This document shows, in pieces, positions 8,935 to 19,654 of a DNA stretch of 21,900 nt. This DNA comes from Isoetes engelmannii (lineage: Eukaryota; Streptophyta; Lycopodiopsida; Isoetales; Isoetaceae). Location of the stretch: the NCBI GenBank assembly GCA_011763485.2, contig JAANSK020263049.1:1-21900 (forward strand), given 5' to 3'. How positions within the stretch are numbered: the first letter of the stretch is position 1; every line of letters starts with the position of its first letter. The notes under the pieces were generated by a model, which had not been told where the DNA came from, made no database searches, and saw only the letters and a program-made list of their open reading frames with translations. A program made the translations under genes and the position numbers.

Positions 8935-9025
8935 CTTATGAATCCATTCCAAAATCTTCTTCCAGAATAGTATCAACCTTAAATTTCTTCCTCCAAAAGG
9001 CAGTGTTCTGCCCCAAAATTTCTTC
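8935..9025 (-). pseudogene. possible further exon upstream of the Obg-like pieces
   Basis: On the minus strand this segment is bordered by TATTAATAG on the acceptor side and CATAAG/GTATAA on the donor side, 45 bp before the next exon-like piece. One frame reads WRKKFKVDTILEEDFGMDS with a stop at the donor edge; another frame is open through the donor. I could not match either to a known domain. Its position suggests it belongs to the same decayed gene. The fossil retroelement lies just beyond it. Confidence 0.25.
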
Positions 9026-9219
9026 CTATTAATAGAATGTGAAGCAGATTTTTTTATCGACAAAAGAAGATAGAAAGGTAAACAGAGAGTCGTTTTTATA
9101 CCCCCATCCTTGCCCGTGAGGACACATCGACGAGACTTTATTTAGTCTTAGAGTGCTTGAAATATATACATGAAAAATGAACATTACATATTTTCTGACT
9201 GCACCATTTTCCTTTTAAA

Positions 9220-10022
9220 ACCCTTTGTTAACATTGATGCTACGTCAATGTTATATAAAGGCCACTATGGCAAGGGGTCTTTTTCAAGAAAGTCGTAGGT
9301 CTGATACCAGGAGAAGCAGCACGCAACAGAATACGAAAAACACAAACGGATGGTCCCACGACCACGACTACGGATACGCCCATGACCACGATTTTGGCCA
9401 TGATATAGGGCACGGGCATGGGCACGAACACGGCGGCCACCACGGAAGATCCTACAGGCAAGTACAAATATTCCGTCATCATTTCGCCTAGTGGGATCCC
9501 GAATTTTGCCGGTATAGATCCTTCAAGTACAAATCTCTGAGCATCTTCAAGTACAGGATGTGCACCATGATGAGGTGACACTCTTGCCTTCTATAAAGAG
9601 ACCTGCTTCAGATCGACGAAGGGTCCGAAAGTCTTTGCTCATGCCCTTAGTTGCCGACAGCCTCCTGAACCAGTTCCGCCTAGAATTGTTCTTGTACTCT
9701 TTTTTATGTGATCTTATGATCTTCTGTTCTATGTATTTTCTGGATTCCAACATTGAATGAAGTTTATATTACCTGCCTATGAATTTTTGTTGAGTATTCA
9801 AAATTATTGTATGTGCAAATCTGTCTAAATTCCATTTGGGAGTTCCGAATTTCCAAAAGTGTTTATTGATTGCTCCAGTTCCCCCTTAGGGTTGTCCAAT
9901 TTCTCTTCAATTTCTGTAAATTCCGTGTAACACTTAAGCTGACAGATTTCTTGAGCATCCGAGATCACTGACCATTAGTGAATCTGCTCAAGCTTGTCTG
10001 CCCGGGCCTCGGTCACTTAACA
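9220..10022 (+). repeat. 5' LTR of the fossil element (left boundary uncertain)
   Basis: The right edge is fixed by CACTTAACA at 10022 followed by the primer binding site. A TATA-like TCTATAAAGAG lies at about 9588-9598, with an upstream TTATATAAAGG at about 9251-9261. The T-rich stretch at 9690-9760 resembles the R/U5 part of a plant LTR. The left edge was not found: no TG start with a matching partner elsewhere in the window. A His/Asp/Gly-rich stretch lies inside it. Confidence 0.55.
9230..9252. repeat. 8-bp inverted repeat at the left of the LTR region
   Basis: AACATTGA (9230-9237) and TCAATGTT (9245-9252) are perfect inverted copies around a 7-base loop, directly before a TATA-like TATATAAAGG. 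It could be a promoter element or a chance palindrome. Confidence 0.6.
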
Positions 10023-10023
10023 T

Positions 10024-10041
10024 TAGCGCCAGTTGCTGGGA
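10024..10041 (+). other. primer binding site resembling tRNA-Asp complement
   Basis: TAGCGCCAGTTGCTGGGA begins one base after the LTR end CA. It closely resembles TGGCGCCGTTGCCGGGGA, the complement of the tRNA-Asp 3' end used by many plant Tat/Athila elements. This fixes the LTR end and supports the family call. Confidence 0.7.
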
Positions 10042-10689
10042 CTGTATTTCTTCTTGAGTCCTGTTTATGAGTTACCAGAAGTTCACTACTGATCAAGTTC
10101 TGCAACAAGTATCTGCCAGAATGGAATGTTAACTGCGTCGTTTGGATCAGCAGACCTCTGCTCCTTAATCTGTCAAAGCACAAACCACACCTTCTTCTCC
10201 ATTCTCTTGACCTGCACCATTTCCTGTACAAACTCCTGTCTATCCTATTATCACACCTGCACCATCACCTAAGCCAACCCCTCATCCATCTCCTGAATGC
10301 TTCCCCACTTATTTCAATCCAGAACAACCATCCAGCGTTGATCCTTTCTCACTTCTACCACGAGCTTTGTCTCCGTAGCCAGTTTCTACACTTGTTCAGC
10401 AACCTATTATCCCTTCTCAACCTGTTCTTTATGTTCAGGCCTCGATTTTTACTAGTACCAGGCATGCACCAGCCAGTTTTATACTGGTCACTATTTATCT
10501 CTCAGCCCCAACGTATTTACCACCTACAGCTGCTCAATCTTTCTCCAACAATCTGTTCTCCCAATCCCAAGCACGATCCATACTCTTTCCCGTTTACTTT
10601 TCAGTACCGTTACCTTCACCTTCTCTGCCATCTTTTCCTCAGATTTCTCAACCATTTTAGCCTCCACACTCCCTTACCTCCTGTTGCAG
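10042..10689 (+). other. leader and pre-gag stretch of the fossil element
   Basis: This stretch is pyrimidine- and CCT-rich and encodes only low-complexity Pro/Leu/His-rich sequence in any frame. It may be untranslated leader or a degraded proline-rich start of gag. No domain is recognised. Confidence 0.5.
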
Positions 10690-11720
10690 TAGCTGTTGCA
10701 ATGGCTAAAGTCAAGATTAGCTACCTGATCTTTGGGACTCTACACAGGAAACCTTCAACTGAAGAAAGTGCGGCCACACACCTAGATAAGTTTGATTCAT
10801 TGGCCATTCTCAATGGCCACCAAGATCCTTGACTTAAATTTCACATGTTCACCACCACACTCCAAGGCCAACCCAAAGAATGGTTGCTAACAAATAAAGA
10901 AAATTGGAATGAGGATTGGTCCCTCATGAGACGTGCCTTCTTAACCCACTATAGTTGCACGGAAGATTTGCTAACTCAATTGGCTAGGCAGCAGCAGAAG
11001 GCCTCCGAGTCTCCACGCGAATTTGCGGACTGGATCTTGCTCCTCGTGACTAAGTTGCTTGAGACACCATCCAACAGCCAACTGTTTGCTTGGTTTTTGC
11101 AGGACTTGAACCTGCAGATCCGAATTTACACAGAGCTCCAAGGACCTAAGATATTGGAGGATGCACTATCAATGCCGCCAACCGATCCGTCAATATTGCC
11201 ACATGCACGACGTTGATTGAGGATTCTGCTAGTTCAATACACATGCATACTGCTCCCGCAACCTGCGCGGCCCATTCAAAGTCGTAGCCATATATGATGC
11301 AGTCATTGCTCTGCATCGGGGCACCATGTCACGGAATGTAATGCCTTAATGGGTTCCAAGCACTGTAAGCGCTATAACATGAACAACCATAACACGGAGG
11401 AATGCAATACCCCATAGCCTCATCACTTCGGCTCCACATTCCACGTGCAAAATACAAACACGGTTGCAGTACAACACTCATCTTCCAGAGATAGCAGAGG
11501 AGTCACATGTTTTCATTGTGATCAACGTGGCCATGTAATAACTGATTGTCCTCAACTGCCAATAGTTCAACTTCAGATTTCGGGGACAACACAAGTTGTA
11601 AATGTCCAGATATCTCCAGATCAGTTGTGGCGAGCCAAATGCAACCCGGGTCGTGCCCCAAGGAACCAACTATCCATGAATCATGGTCCTCCCACTCCTC
11701 AACCACAATAGCAACCTTCA
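10690..11720 (+). pseudogene. gag region (capsid-like and CCHC knuckle), fossil
   Basis: The region carries features of plant retrotransposon gag: a HLDKFDSLA-type segment, a WLLTNKENW... segment with ESPREFADW in the capsid-like part, and near 11507-11553 a zinc knuckle CFHCDQRGHVITDC (CX2CX4HX4C), whose role in the family is nucleic-acid binding. The coding sequence is broken. It is followed by about 1.3 kb in which no protease motif could be identified. Confidence 0.75.
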
Positions 11721-13040
11721 GCAGGTGAGCAACAAGTCGTCCGGCTTTTGGATCAAGTGACACTCAATGAACAACCCCGCTGCTCTTCAAAATGGATCAC
11801 AGAAGTACCTATGTGAGATATTCATCTAGCTAATATGGTTTTAACCACTGCACCTGCACCAGAATTTGAAGATCTCAGTGCTGAAACGCAATAACGGCTA
11901 CCCCAATTAAAGAAAAGATTATCCTAAAGTGGTATGGCCCCAGAAGCTGTTTTTTTTTACCACTTGGGCATGGTAAGGAAAAGAACTCATCGACCTTTCT
12001 CCTGCAGCACAAACTTTTCATAAGGTTGTTACTCAACTGCCAATAATTCCAGAGGTACCACTGCCATCCAATCCTGTCGTGCCTTTGGAAGTACAAGAGG
12101 CACTCACCAATACAAAACTCCATCTTCCTCTACATGTCATCCCCCTGTCATCTTTCAGCTTCTCAAAGTTCTACAACTCTAGACCACTTCACTTCCAGCC
12201 GAGCTCATTGATACCTTTCAAAATATCAAAATCTCCATCATTCTATCCACTCTTTATTCAATCTGCCCCATCTTTTCATCTTCCAGCCCTCTTCCAACTG
12301 TATTAGTGGGTGCCATGGGTACCACTACCCCGACAATGGATGCTTATGTTGGCTCGCATAGGATAATTTTCGTGATAGTGGTCCCGACAAAATACCGCCA
12401 TGGTAACTTCATGTTCAACTGAATCACCAGCTGCTCCCGATCCATGGGTGAATAATAAACTCTATAGTGATGAGGTCCTTGCTGCCCTCTTCAATCTTCA
12501 ACTATTCCTATCATCTTCATATTCTTCCAATCCATTCTGATCCCAACCCTGATTTCCCCAATCCTTCATCTGCTTCTTCTTCCGCTTCACCATCAGTGGA
12601 TATAGGTTTGGCGTATAATCGCCATGTTATTCCTATTATTGAGACAAATGACCATATTCGACTTTTCAAAGATTCCTGTCCATCAACTACTGCTTTGCCT
12701 TTCATATCATGTGGATATAGTGAAAAATACTTCAGATTCATCTATCTGCAACAAATTTACCTCCTTCTTCATCCACTTCTTCTTCATCTGCTTCTTCTAC
12801 AATTGCACAACCATCTCCATCTATTGCTCCTTCTCCCGATCTTCATTCTGACTCGACTCTGTTATCTGCCATTCCCCTCTTTTTCACCGCCACATCTTCT
12901 GATCCACCTGAGCTTGCTTATCCGCCTACGCACACACTGGTGTAATCCATTTTACAACCGCACATTGATACTCCTCCCTTGGAGGTTGTCGACATTGGTT
13001 TTGAGCAAATCGTGAGAATTGCTACAAGTCATTGATATCC
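11721..13040 (+). other. degraded gag-pol linker / protease region
   Basis: The position between gag and reverse transcriptase is where the aspartic protease should lie, but no DTG/DSG active-site segment could be recognised. The sequence is CT-rich with Ser/Pro/Leu-rich translations. It is treated as part of the broken element. Confidence 0.4.
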
Positions 13041-14250
13041 AGGCTGATTTTCTCAAGTTGCTGACAGAGTTTTGGCATATCTTTGCTTGGAACTACTCTG
13101 ATCTCCGTGGGATTGGTTCGGCCCTTGGACAACTGTCTATTCCCATAAAACCAGATGCACGGCCTCTATATCAATGCTAATACAGATTAAATTCCAATTA
13201 TAGGGATCGTGTAGAAGGTGAAATTCATAAGCTGTTGACTTAGGACTCATCTATGAAGTCAAACATTCAAAGTGAGTTAGCCCCATAGTCATGGTTTTGA
13301 AAAAGAAAGGGAAGATTAGAGTTTGTGTGAACTACCGAAAATTGAATGCAGCCACCAAAAGAGACCATTTTCTACTGCCCTTTACTAATCAAGTCCTGAA
13401 AGATGTCGCAAGCCACCACATGCACTCATTCATGGATGGTTTCTCAGGATACAACCAAATTTCCATAAAGCAAGAAGACAATGTTCACCACACCGCGGGG
13501 AACATACGCCTATAAAGTTGTGCCTTTTGGATTGTCAAACTCGCCCAGTACATTTCAAAATATCATGCTCCGAGTTTTTTGGGACTTTATCCGTTAACCC
13601 CTTGCAGGTTTTTCCAGATGATTTTTCGGCTTATAGCAGCAGATATACACATTTGTTCAAAGTAGCTCAAATCTTCCGGCGGAGTGCAGACACGGGCATC
13701 AGTCTGAACCCGGAGAAGAGCTCATCCTGTGTCACCTCTGGCGCTAGGCCATGTGGTCAGTCAAGCAGGGATCACCACAGACCCTGTGGAAATTAGTTGC
13801 ATAATGATAGCCCGTACTCCCAGGAACATCAAAGAGACTTGAAGCCTCAAGTTCATGGGAAACATCAATTACTATAGCACTTTCATTCAGGCTCTTGCTT
13901 CCGTGGTGGCCCCTCTGCATAAGCTCACTGGCAATGAACGCTCCTGGAAATGGTCTGTAGAGGCTGAAGCGTCCTTTCAAAACTTGAAGCAGTTAGTCAT
14001 TCAGGCTCCGGTCCTCACTCCTCCTGACTGGACTAAACCCTTCAATGTACATACCGACATCCCTGCTTTTGCCATTGGTGTCGTGCTGGCTCAGCCATTT
14101 TCTACGAAATCTGATAAACCAATCCACTTTGTCAGTTGCAAGTTAAATCAGGCTAAAAAGATGAGCCCTCACACATCTTTTTTGTAAAGAAATTTAGACA
14201 CTTTCTTTTGGGGTTGTCGATCATCAAGCTTTGTTATATCTGATTAATAA
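13041..14250 (+). pseudogene. reverse transcriptase and RNase H region, fossil
   Basis: Typical Ty3/gypsy motifs are visible: RVCVNYRKLNAATKRDHF with the LP(F) segment, then FMDGFSGYNQI in the palm, and further on the connection/RNase H part with NYYSTFIQALASVVAPLHKL and VLTPPDWTKPFNVHTD. The wording of these motifs, especially DGFSGYNQI, is that of the Tat/Athila group. The region is broken. In a live relative it would copy element RNA into DNA. Confidence 0.85.
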
Positions 14251-14599
14251 GACCACACCCACATGTAAAATTGCCCAATATATACTGTTGCTACATGAGT
14301 TTGCACCTTTCAAAATCATTCATAAGTCGGAAAAATCTCATACAGTCCCATATTAGCAGCTATCAAGACTTCATAATGATGATCCTTTGGTGGGAACAAA
14401 TGACTCGTTTCTCGATGCTCCCATTTTTCTTGCCACGACTGTACCCAGGGATCTGAACGCAGATAGCCACGACCGTGCACCACGAATCAAAACACTGAAA
14501 GAGACAGGCTTCGCCAAAAGACGATTGGTACCACGACCAGGTCCAGTATCATTTATATGGTCTTCTTCCGTCTGAGGATTTTAATTTATCTAGTGCCAA

Positions 14600-15730
14600 A
14601 CCCCAGGCCATCTGCGCTCAGTAGGGGCTGGCTACGATACCATGATTGCAGATATCTTGTACCATGCAGGCACTGATCAAGTGCTGCAAAAATGTGTCTT
14701 GTCGCATGGAACAGAAGAGCTGCCCCATCAGGCCCATGCTGGACCCGGTGGTGGCCATTCCAGTGGAGATAATACTGCCAGGAAGTTGTTTTTGTCTGAA
14801 TATTGGTGGCCAACACTCTTCAAAGATGCACATAGGGTTGCTCGGTAGTGCGATTTGTGCCAAAGAATGGGGCGGCCAACAGCTCGAGATGCCCATCCAC
14901 TTCAACCGGTTGTTGTTCCAGCCCCTTTTGCAATGTGGAGGATGGATTTTGTTGGCCCTATTGATCCTCCTGCTCAGCATACCAGAGGTCGATATATCTT
15001 GGTCATTACAGATTATGCTACCAAATGGGCGGAGGCTGATAACACGACTGCAAGCACGACAAAGGTGTTATATAATCAGGTCATCGCCAGGTTTGGTTGC
15101 CCTGTGGAACTGGTCAGCGACATGGGTGTTCATTTTGTCAACCGAGCTATTTCTGCTCTCACTCATTCCTTATGCATCCATCACAACAAAAGCACGACAT
15201 ATCATCCGCAAGCCAATGGCCTTGCTGAGAGCACCAACAAAACATTGATTCATATGCTCAAGGAGATATCTGTGATCCTACATGAACATATTGGCAGGAC
15301 AAGCTCCCAACAATCATCTGGGCCTATAACACTACTTTCAACGTTACAACAGGTATACGGGCAAGAAGCCATCCTTCCTTTTAAATTCCAACTGCCAGTC
15401 CACCAGTTCCAGCTTGCCATGACAAAAAATTTATTCTGCTGCACTGACTGAAAGGGTGTATCGATTATAGTAGTTGGATGAAGTACGTCGGGATGCCTAC
15501 TTACAGGTTCTGGCACAATCAGAAACTTCGAAAGATGTTATTTCACATTGGAGATACTGTTTTATTATTTGATTCAAGATACCAGGTCCACCCGAGCAAG
15601 TTAAAGTTTCGATGGTTTAGTCCATTCAGAATTCTGGAGAACCCGTATCCGGGTGTTTATCAGTTGCAAGAACTTGATGGAATACCGATCCCTTCCCATG
15701 TCAATGGCTTCCGACTCAAAGTTCGTATCA
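14600..15730 (+). pseudogene. integrase region, fossil
   Basis: The order is a zinc-binding part ending CxxCQRMGRPT-like, the catalytic core with MDFVGPIDPP (first Asp), LVSDMGVHFVNRA (second Asp) and GLAESTNKTL (Glu), and a C-terminal module FRILENPYPGVYQLQELDG ending VNGFRLK. This matches the DDE integrase with GPY/F-type tail of plant Ty3/gypsy elements. No chromodomain follows. The region is broken. Confidence 0.85.
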
Positions 15731-16680
15731 TCTTTCATCTCCACCACATCCTCTGTCTCATGTTCATTCCGATCCATTTGTTTCCTTTTCTCCTTGATCG
15801 CCTCCTCCTTCGTCATCTATCATTTTTTTGGATACCCCATTCCCTTCATCATCTTTTACTAATCACTTCCACGATCCTCCATAAATCATTGCTCCATGCC
15901 ACTTACTTCCTTTTGTACATATTCTTTTTTGTTTGGGTTCTGCTATCAAGGTTATATAGACAAAGTTTTTCATTCTTGTCTTGGTTCCAGTTTGTTACAC
16001 AACTAGTTACACGATCCTTTTTGCCGTTTTTTCCTCCCCAGATTTTTCATGCACAATGTCACACATGAACTTTCCATCACGATTTTCCCCACAAATTCAT
16101 GCACGATTTCATCCACGACACCCCCCCACGATTTTTCATCTGCATTTTCATGCACAATAACACACACGATTATTTCTTCCACGGTCCTAACCACGGAGAT
16201 TTCCACACGATTTCACCCACCCTTCTTTACACACGATATTTTTCAAGAATTTCTGCACAAAAATTCCCATGACTCTGCTCTCAATTTTCTCTACGGATAT
16301 CTTACATCATTTTACCCACGATTCTCTACATGACAATTTTCACGATTTGGTATTCGATTTTTCTTCACCGACTAGTTGTTGACGTCACCATTGCCACCTT
16401 ACCATTTTCTTTTCCCACTATAAATTAGTTTCCCATCACTTTCGCCACCTCAGACCGCCATTTCTTTTCATCATCACTTTTTTTTACGTGTCACCAATCG
16501 ATGTTCTCCACGTCAAGCGGACAGACGCTCATCATCAATGCGCCCCTTTGTCCATATAAATTGCACACTTAGGATTTTTCTTCCCACTCTGTTCTTGTGC
16601 CTCCTTCACATTTTCACCTTCCTAATTCTGGCTAATCGATTCTTATCTTTGTTTCGTCCACTCCTTGCTCCAATCCTTCC
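15731..16680 (+). other. CACGA-rich non-coding stretch beyond integrase
   Basis: After integrase comes a T/C-rich stretch. From about 16070 to 16345 it carries many scattered CACGA/CACGAT motifs at irregular spacing. Two TATA-like sites follow: ACTATAAATTAG near 16418 and CCATATAAATTG near 16552. The second lies about 130 bp before the start of the extra coding region, so this stretch may have been an internal promoter and leader. It belongs to the fossil element by position. Confidence 0.45.
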
Positions 16681-16681
16681 A

Positions 16682-18525
16682 ATGGCATCATCAGCACTCC
16701 ACTCCCAGATCTCCTTGTCGAATTCCTAAATATAGCTAAGAGTTGAAAAATCTTCAGGTGTTCACTTCGGAGGAACGTGCCCTCTTTCAAAAAGTAGGGC
16801 TTTTGGAGTTCAATCGCCTGAAATGGTCGATTCCCCAGGAAGCACAGCTCCAAGAGTTTGTCAAGTATTACAGGGCTCCAGACATGCAGGTCACCACCAA
16901 AGTTGGGGGAACCACGATATGCATCACTGAAGATATCCTAAATACAGCTTTCCAACTTTCGGCGCTTCCTGGCTCCCTTAATCTGGGGGACATCACCAAA
17001 GAGGACATCTCGACCTATGATTTCCCTGCTTTCAAGGCAAACCTCAGTTTCAAAGCCCTCCATGCCCACCTCAGGCAGCTCAGCTAGCTAGTATGGAGAA
17101 AAATAGATGGTCAGCCAATGAAGAACATGCAACTCACTAAACCCATGTATCATACAATTGCCCTAGCTGAATACTCAGATAAGCCCATCAATTGGGCCTT
17201 GCTTTTGCAAATGCGCCTTGCACGGATTGTTGCCCAATTATGGAACTCCCCAAAGTCCATAAAGGATCAAGCTAAAGCCAAACATGTGTGCTACTTCGGT
17301 GGCTACATGCAACAGATTATCAACACCATTTTGGGGATTGCGCCTATCTTCCATGGGCCGTAGATTACTCCCACATCTCACCTCCACGATGAGGCTTCTG
17401 GCTCAAAGCCTCCATCCAAGCAAGCAGAATAGGAGAAGCCGCAAGAGGGGCCCCAAAAGATGAAGAGGCCCAAAAAGAAGTTGTATCCAAGGGCAAAGAA
17501 CCTCAGGTTGCTCCAACAAAAAAGCACGGGTGCACCAAGGACCCCAAGGGCAGAGGCAAGGATGGATGCCAGCAACGAAAACAACAGAAGCTCACCATCA
17601 ATGAGCCCATCCGATCGACATCCTCCGAAAGTCAGGCTTGGGATGAGGAGTACCATTCAGTCTCCTCTTCATATCACAACCAAGATCAGGGCAAGGAACA
17701 AACAGGGGAAAATAGGCTGCTGGTTGATGTCCCAGGACACTCCTAAGCGCCCGATCAGCTTCAAAGGCGATAATTGCAGCTGAAGATATATGTCCTGGTG
17801 CCGGATTCTTCAGGCACTCCAGCAACTCTATTACCTGAAGTGGTCGTGCAATAATTATTCACGCAAGAAAAAGCTTAGTTCAACTAGCTTGAACACCAAT
17901 GGGCCCTACAACAAATCCGAAATCAGGAGCTTGCACTGAATAAAAAGGATCTGGAGTGGGTGACACAGGAGGCCCTTCAACTTCGGCAAAAGCTTCGAAC
18001 TGCCAAGGCCGAGCGTGAGTTGCAAGATGCCACGCTAATTAAGCTTCAAGATGATTTCACGGCCTATGAAAACAGCTTTTTGAATTCCAGGCACAAAAGG
18101 CTGCAACAAAGGAGGATGCAATTTAACAAAAAAATGTCCAACTTCCTCTGTAGCAGCAAATTGCGAAGCTAGAATCTCAACTTATTGTTGTAATGGCTAA
18201 GCTTGCTGCTGACACCACCTCATACGATCAATAAATTATGCTGTATAAGCAGTCCAGAACACGGAGCACGCACGACGGACTGCCCGAGAAGATCAATTAA
18301 CCACTGAGGTGGCTGGTCTTCGCTCGCAGCTCACCGCGCGCGACACTCTCATCAAGACTGCTAGAAAACATCTGACAAAGCAGCACGCAAAAGTGGAGAC
18401 GCTTGAGAAAGTCCTCCAAGAAAATGTTCCAGTGGATACCATTACAAAATTCGCCCAGAATGAGCTCCTGGACAAATACGCCAACCTGGAAATCAAGTCC
18501 AAGGCCACGATTCGAGGTCTGTAGG
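16682..18525 (+). pseudogene. extra sense-strand coding region of the element, fossil
   Basis: A further coding region on the same strand lies downstream of integrase. Its first part (about 16740-17360) reads like a globular domain, with FTSEERALFQKVGLLEF and VGGTTICITEDILNTAFQL, resembling plant transposon-associated domains found in host-like and element ORFs. The middle is Lys/Pro/Ser-rich and basic. The last part (about 17960-18525) is coiled-coil-like, with LRQKLRTAKAERELQD and KQHAKVETLEKVLQEN. Plant Tat, Ogre, Retand and Athila relatives are known to carry additional ORFs, in Athila at this envelope-like place. No signal peptide or membrane span is seen, so an envelope role is not supported. 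The region is broken; its function is unknown. Confidence 0.6.
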
Positions 18526-18540
18526 GGGACTGCAAGCGGG

Positions 18541-19318
18541 AAAAGAAAATTGTCCAGGCACCTCCAAAGATAGTTCTCAAAGGTAAACAATGAATCCATC
18601 TCTCAAACGTTAACAATGAATTCTCTGTTTTGAGTGAATCCATTCATTTCCTCACTGGAACTATGTTTGAAGAAGCATGCTGGAAGGTCAATGTTTAACC
18701 TGGGATAACAAACTAGAAACAGTAGATCGCGCTGCTATTTCTATCTTTCAAATTGCAGCAGTTTTGTGTAGAATCAGCAGCCTCATTGGGTTGCATTTTG
18801 TAAATTGTATTTGGTAAGACCTCTTCAGAATATAAACCACTCCAGGATATGTCAAAGAACTCATATAAGTTGCACTTTCTTTTTTATCACCTTAGTTTGA
18901 TCTTTGGATCCAACATCCTTAGCTTTTTTAATCATCGTGAAAATCCTTCTGAAAAATTCAATGTGTGGTCTTATGTGCAATTGGTTCATGGTGTTGATCC
19001 GAATTTCTTTTTTCTTGATGTTTGATTTATTTTCACTTTCAAGCCATTATATAATGTGATATTACAGCTATAGAGTACTCGGTTAAAAGTGGTAATGAAT
19101 TAGTTCCAAACATTTTTTATTTCTTTTAGTTTTGTAAAAAGGATCCGATTGTGCATTATGTTTACATGAACAATCTGATTCAAAATTTTAAATTCCGATT
19201 GGGTGAGAAAACTATAGGAATTTTTTCGATAGGAGGAAAAAACGCCTACGCAAGGCCGGAAACGGCCTCGGAGGCCTCCCCCATAGCCAAAATTTTTCTT
19301 GCTCCCCAATTTTGAAAA
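18541..19318. other. spacer between the fossil element and the host gene
   Basis: This AT-rich DNA was searched by eye for a copy of the left LTR and none was found. No coding signal is seen. It may include the distal promoter of the glycosyltransferase gene, or unrecognised remains of the element's right end. Confidence 0.45.
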
Positions 19319-19441
19319 TGTGGGGTCTTGGCCACCTGGTCCCCCATTCCGGTGGTGCCGGTGACCCGCTCCCGGCTACCGCCGGTTGCAGGGCCCCACC
19401 GACAACATCAGAATGGGGTCCCAGGTGCCAAGACCCCCACA
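19319..19441. repeat. 123-bp near-palindromic hairpin, GC-rich
   Basis: The outer arms TGTGGGGTCTTGGCCACCTG... (19319-19349) and ...CAGGTGCCAAGACCCCCACA (19411-19441) pair over about 31 bases with few mismatches. The inner arms continue with imperfect pairing (CCGGTGGTGCCGGTG against CACCGACAACATCAG-type sequence), so the whole forms one long stem. GC content is far above the surroundings. It could be a small foldback/MITE-type element or a hairpin RNA precursor. It ends 213 bp before the start codon of the glycosyltransferase gene. Confidence 0.75.
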
Positions 19442-19442
19442 A

Positions 19443-19494
19443 ACGTGATGTTCATTACATACCAACGTGCATGTTTTACCAACGTGCATGTTTT
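19443..19494 (+). promoter_or_regulatory. ACGTG-core cluster in the proximal promoter
   Basis: A perfect 17-bp tandem duplication, ACCAACGTGCATGTTTT at 19461-19477 and 19478-19494, carries one ACGTG core per unit. A third ACGTG lies at 19443-19447. ACGTG is the core bound by plant bZIP/bHLH factors (ABRE/G-box type). The cluster lies 160-210 bp before the start codon at 19655, a usual place for such sites. Binding itself is inference. Confidence 0.45.
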
Positions 19495-19654
19495 GTGAAT
19501 ACATACTATGATACATGATGATTAGAACATGCCCAATTATCCCAAAAAAAAGAGGCCCCTTTTCGAGGGCCAATGTATTCCTAACGACCGCTCCACGCAA
19601 AACGGGTTCTCTCAGGTCTCAATCCGTCGCATTTTATCTTGATATCTATTTCTC

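Larger units (their letters stand above)
9220..18540 (+). mobile_element. fossil Ty3/gypsy LTR retrotransposon, Tat/Athila-like, broken
   Basis: The parts appear in the order LTR end, primer binding site, gag, reverse transcriptase, RNase H, integrase, then an extra coding region, all on the plus strand. Reverse transcriptase, integrase and primer-site sequences fit the plant Tat/Athila branch better than chromoviruses; no chromodomain is seen. The coding parts are interrupted many times (on the order of ten or more breaks), so it is an old, inactive copy. The left end is uncertain (between about 9030 and 9590), and no repeat of the left LTR was found on the right. The right end is set only by the end of the extra coding region. 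Age cannot be estimated from LTR divergence because only one LTR is present. It lies between the Obg-like remnant and the glycosyltransferase gene. Confidence 0.85.

Noticed and set aside
12467-13015. 182-codon plus-strand ORF rich in Leu, His and Ser
   Set aside because: It is low complexity, lies between gag and reverse transcriptase of the fossil element, and has no protease motif.
18566-18590. AAAGGTAAACA with a nearby GATAG, shared with 9064-9084, considered as the start of a right LTR
   Set aside because: The match stops after 11 bases and no further similarity follows.
19212-19518. Overlapping ORFs on both strands through the hairpin
   Set aside because: They arise because the near-palindrome is open in both directions; the translations are mirror products of the inverted repeat.
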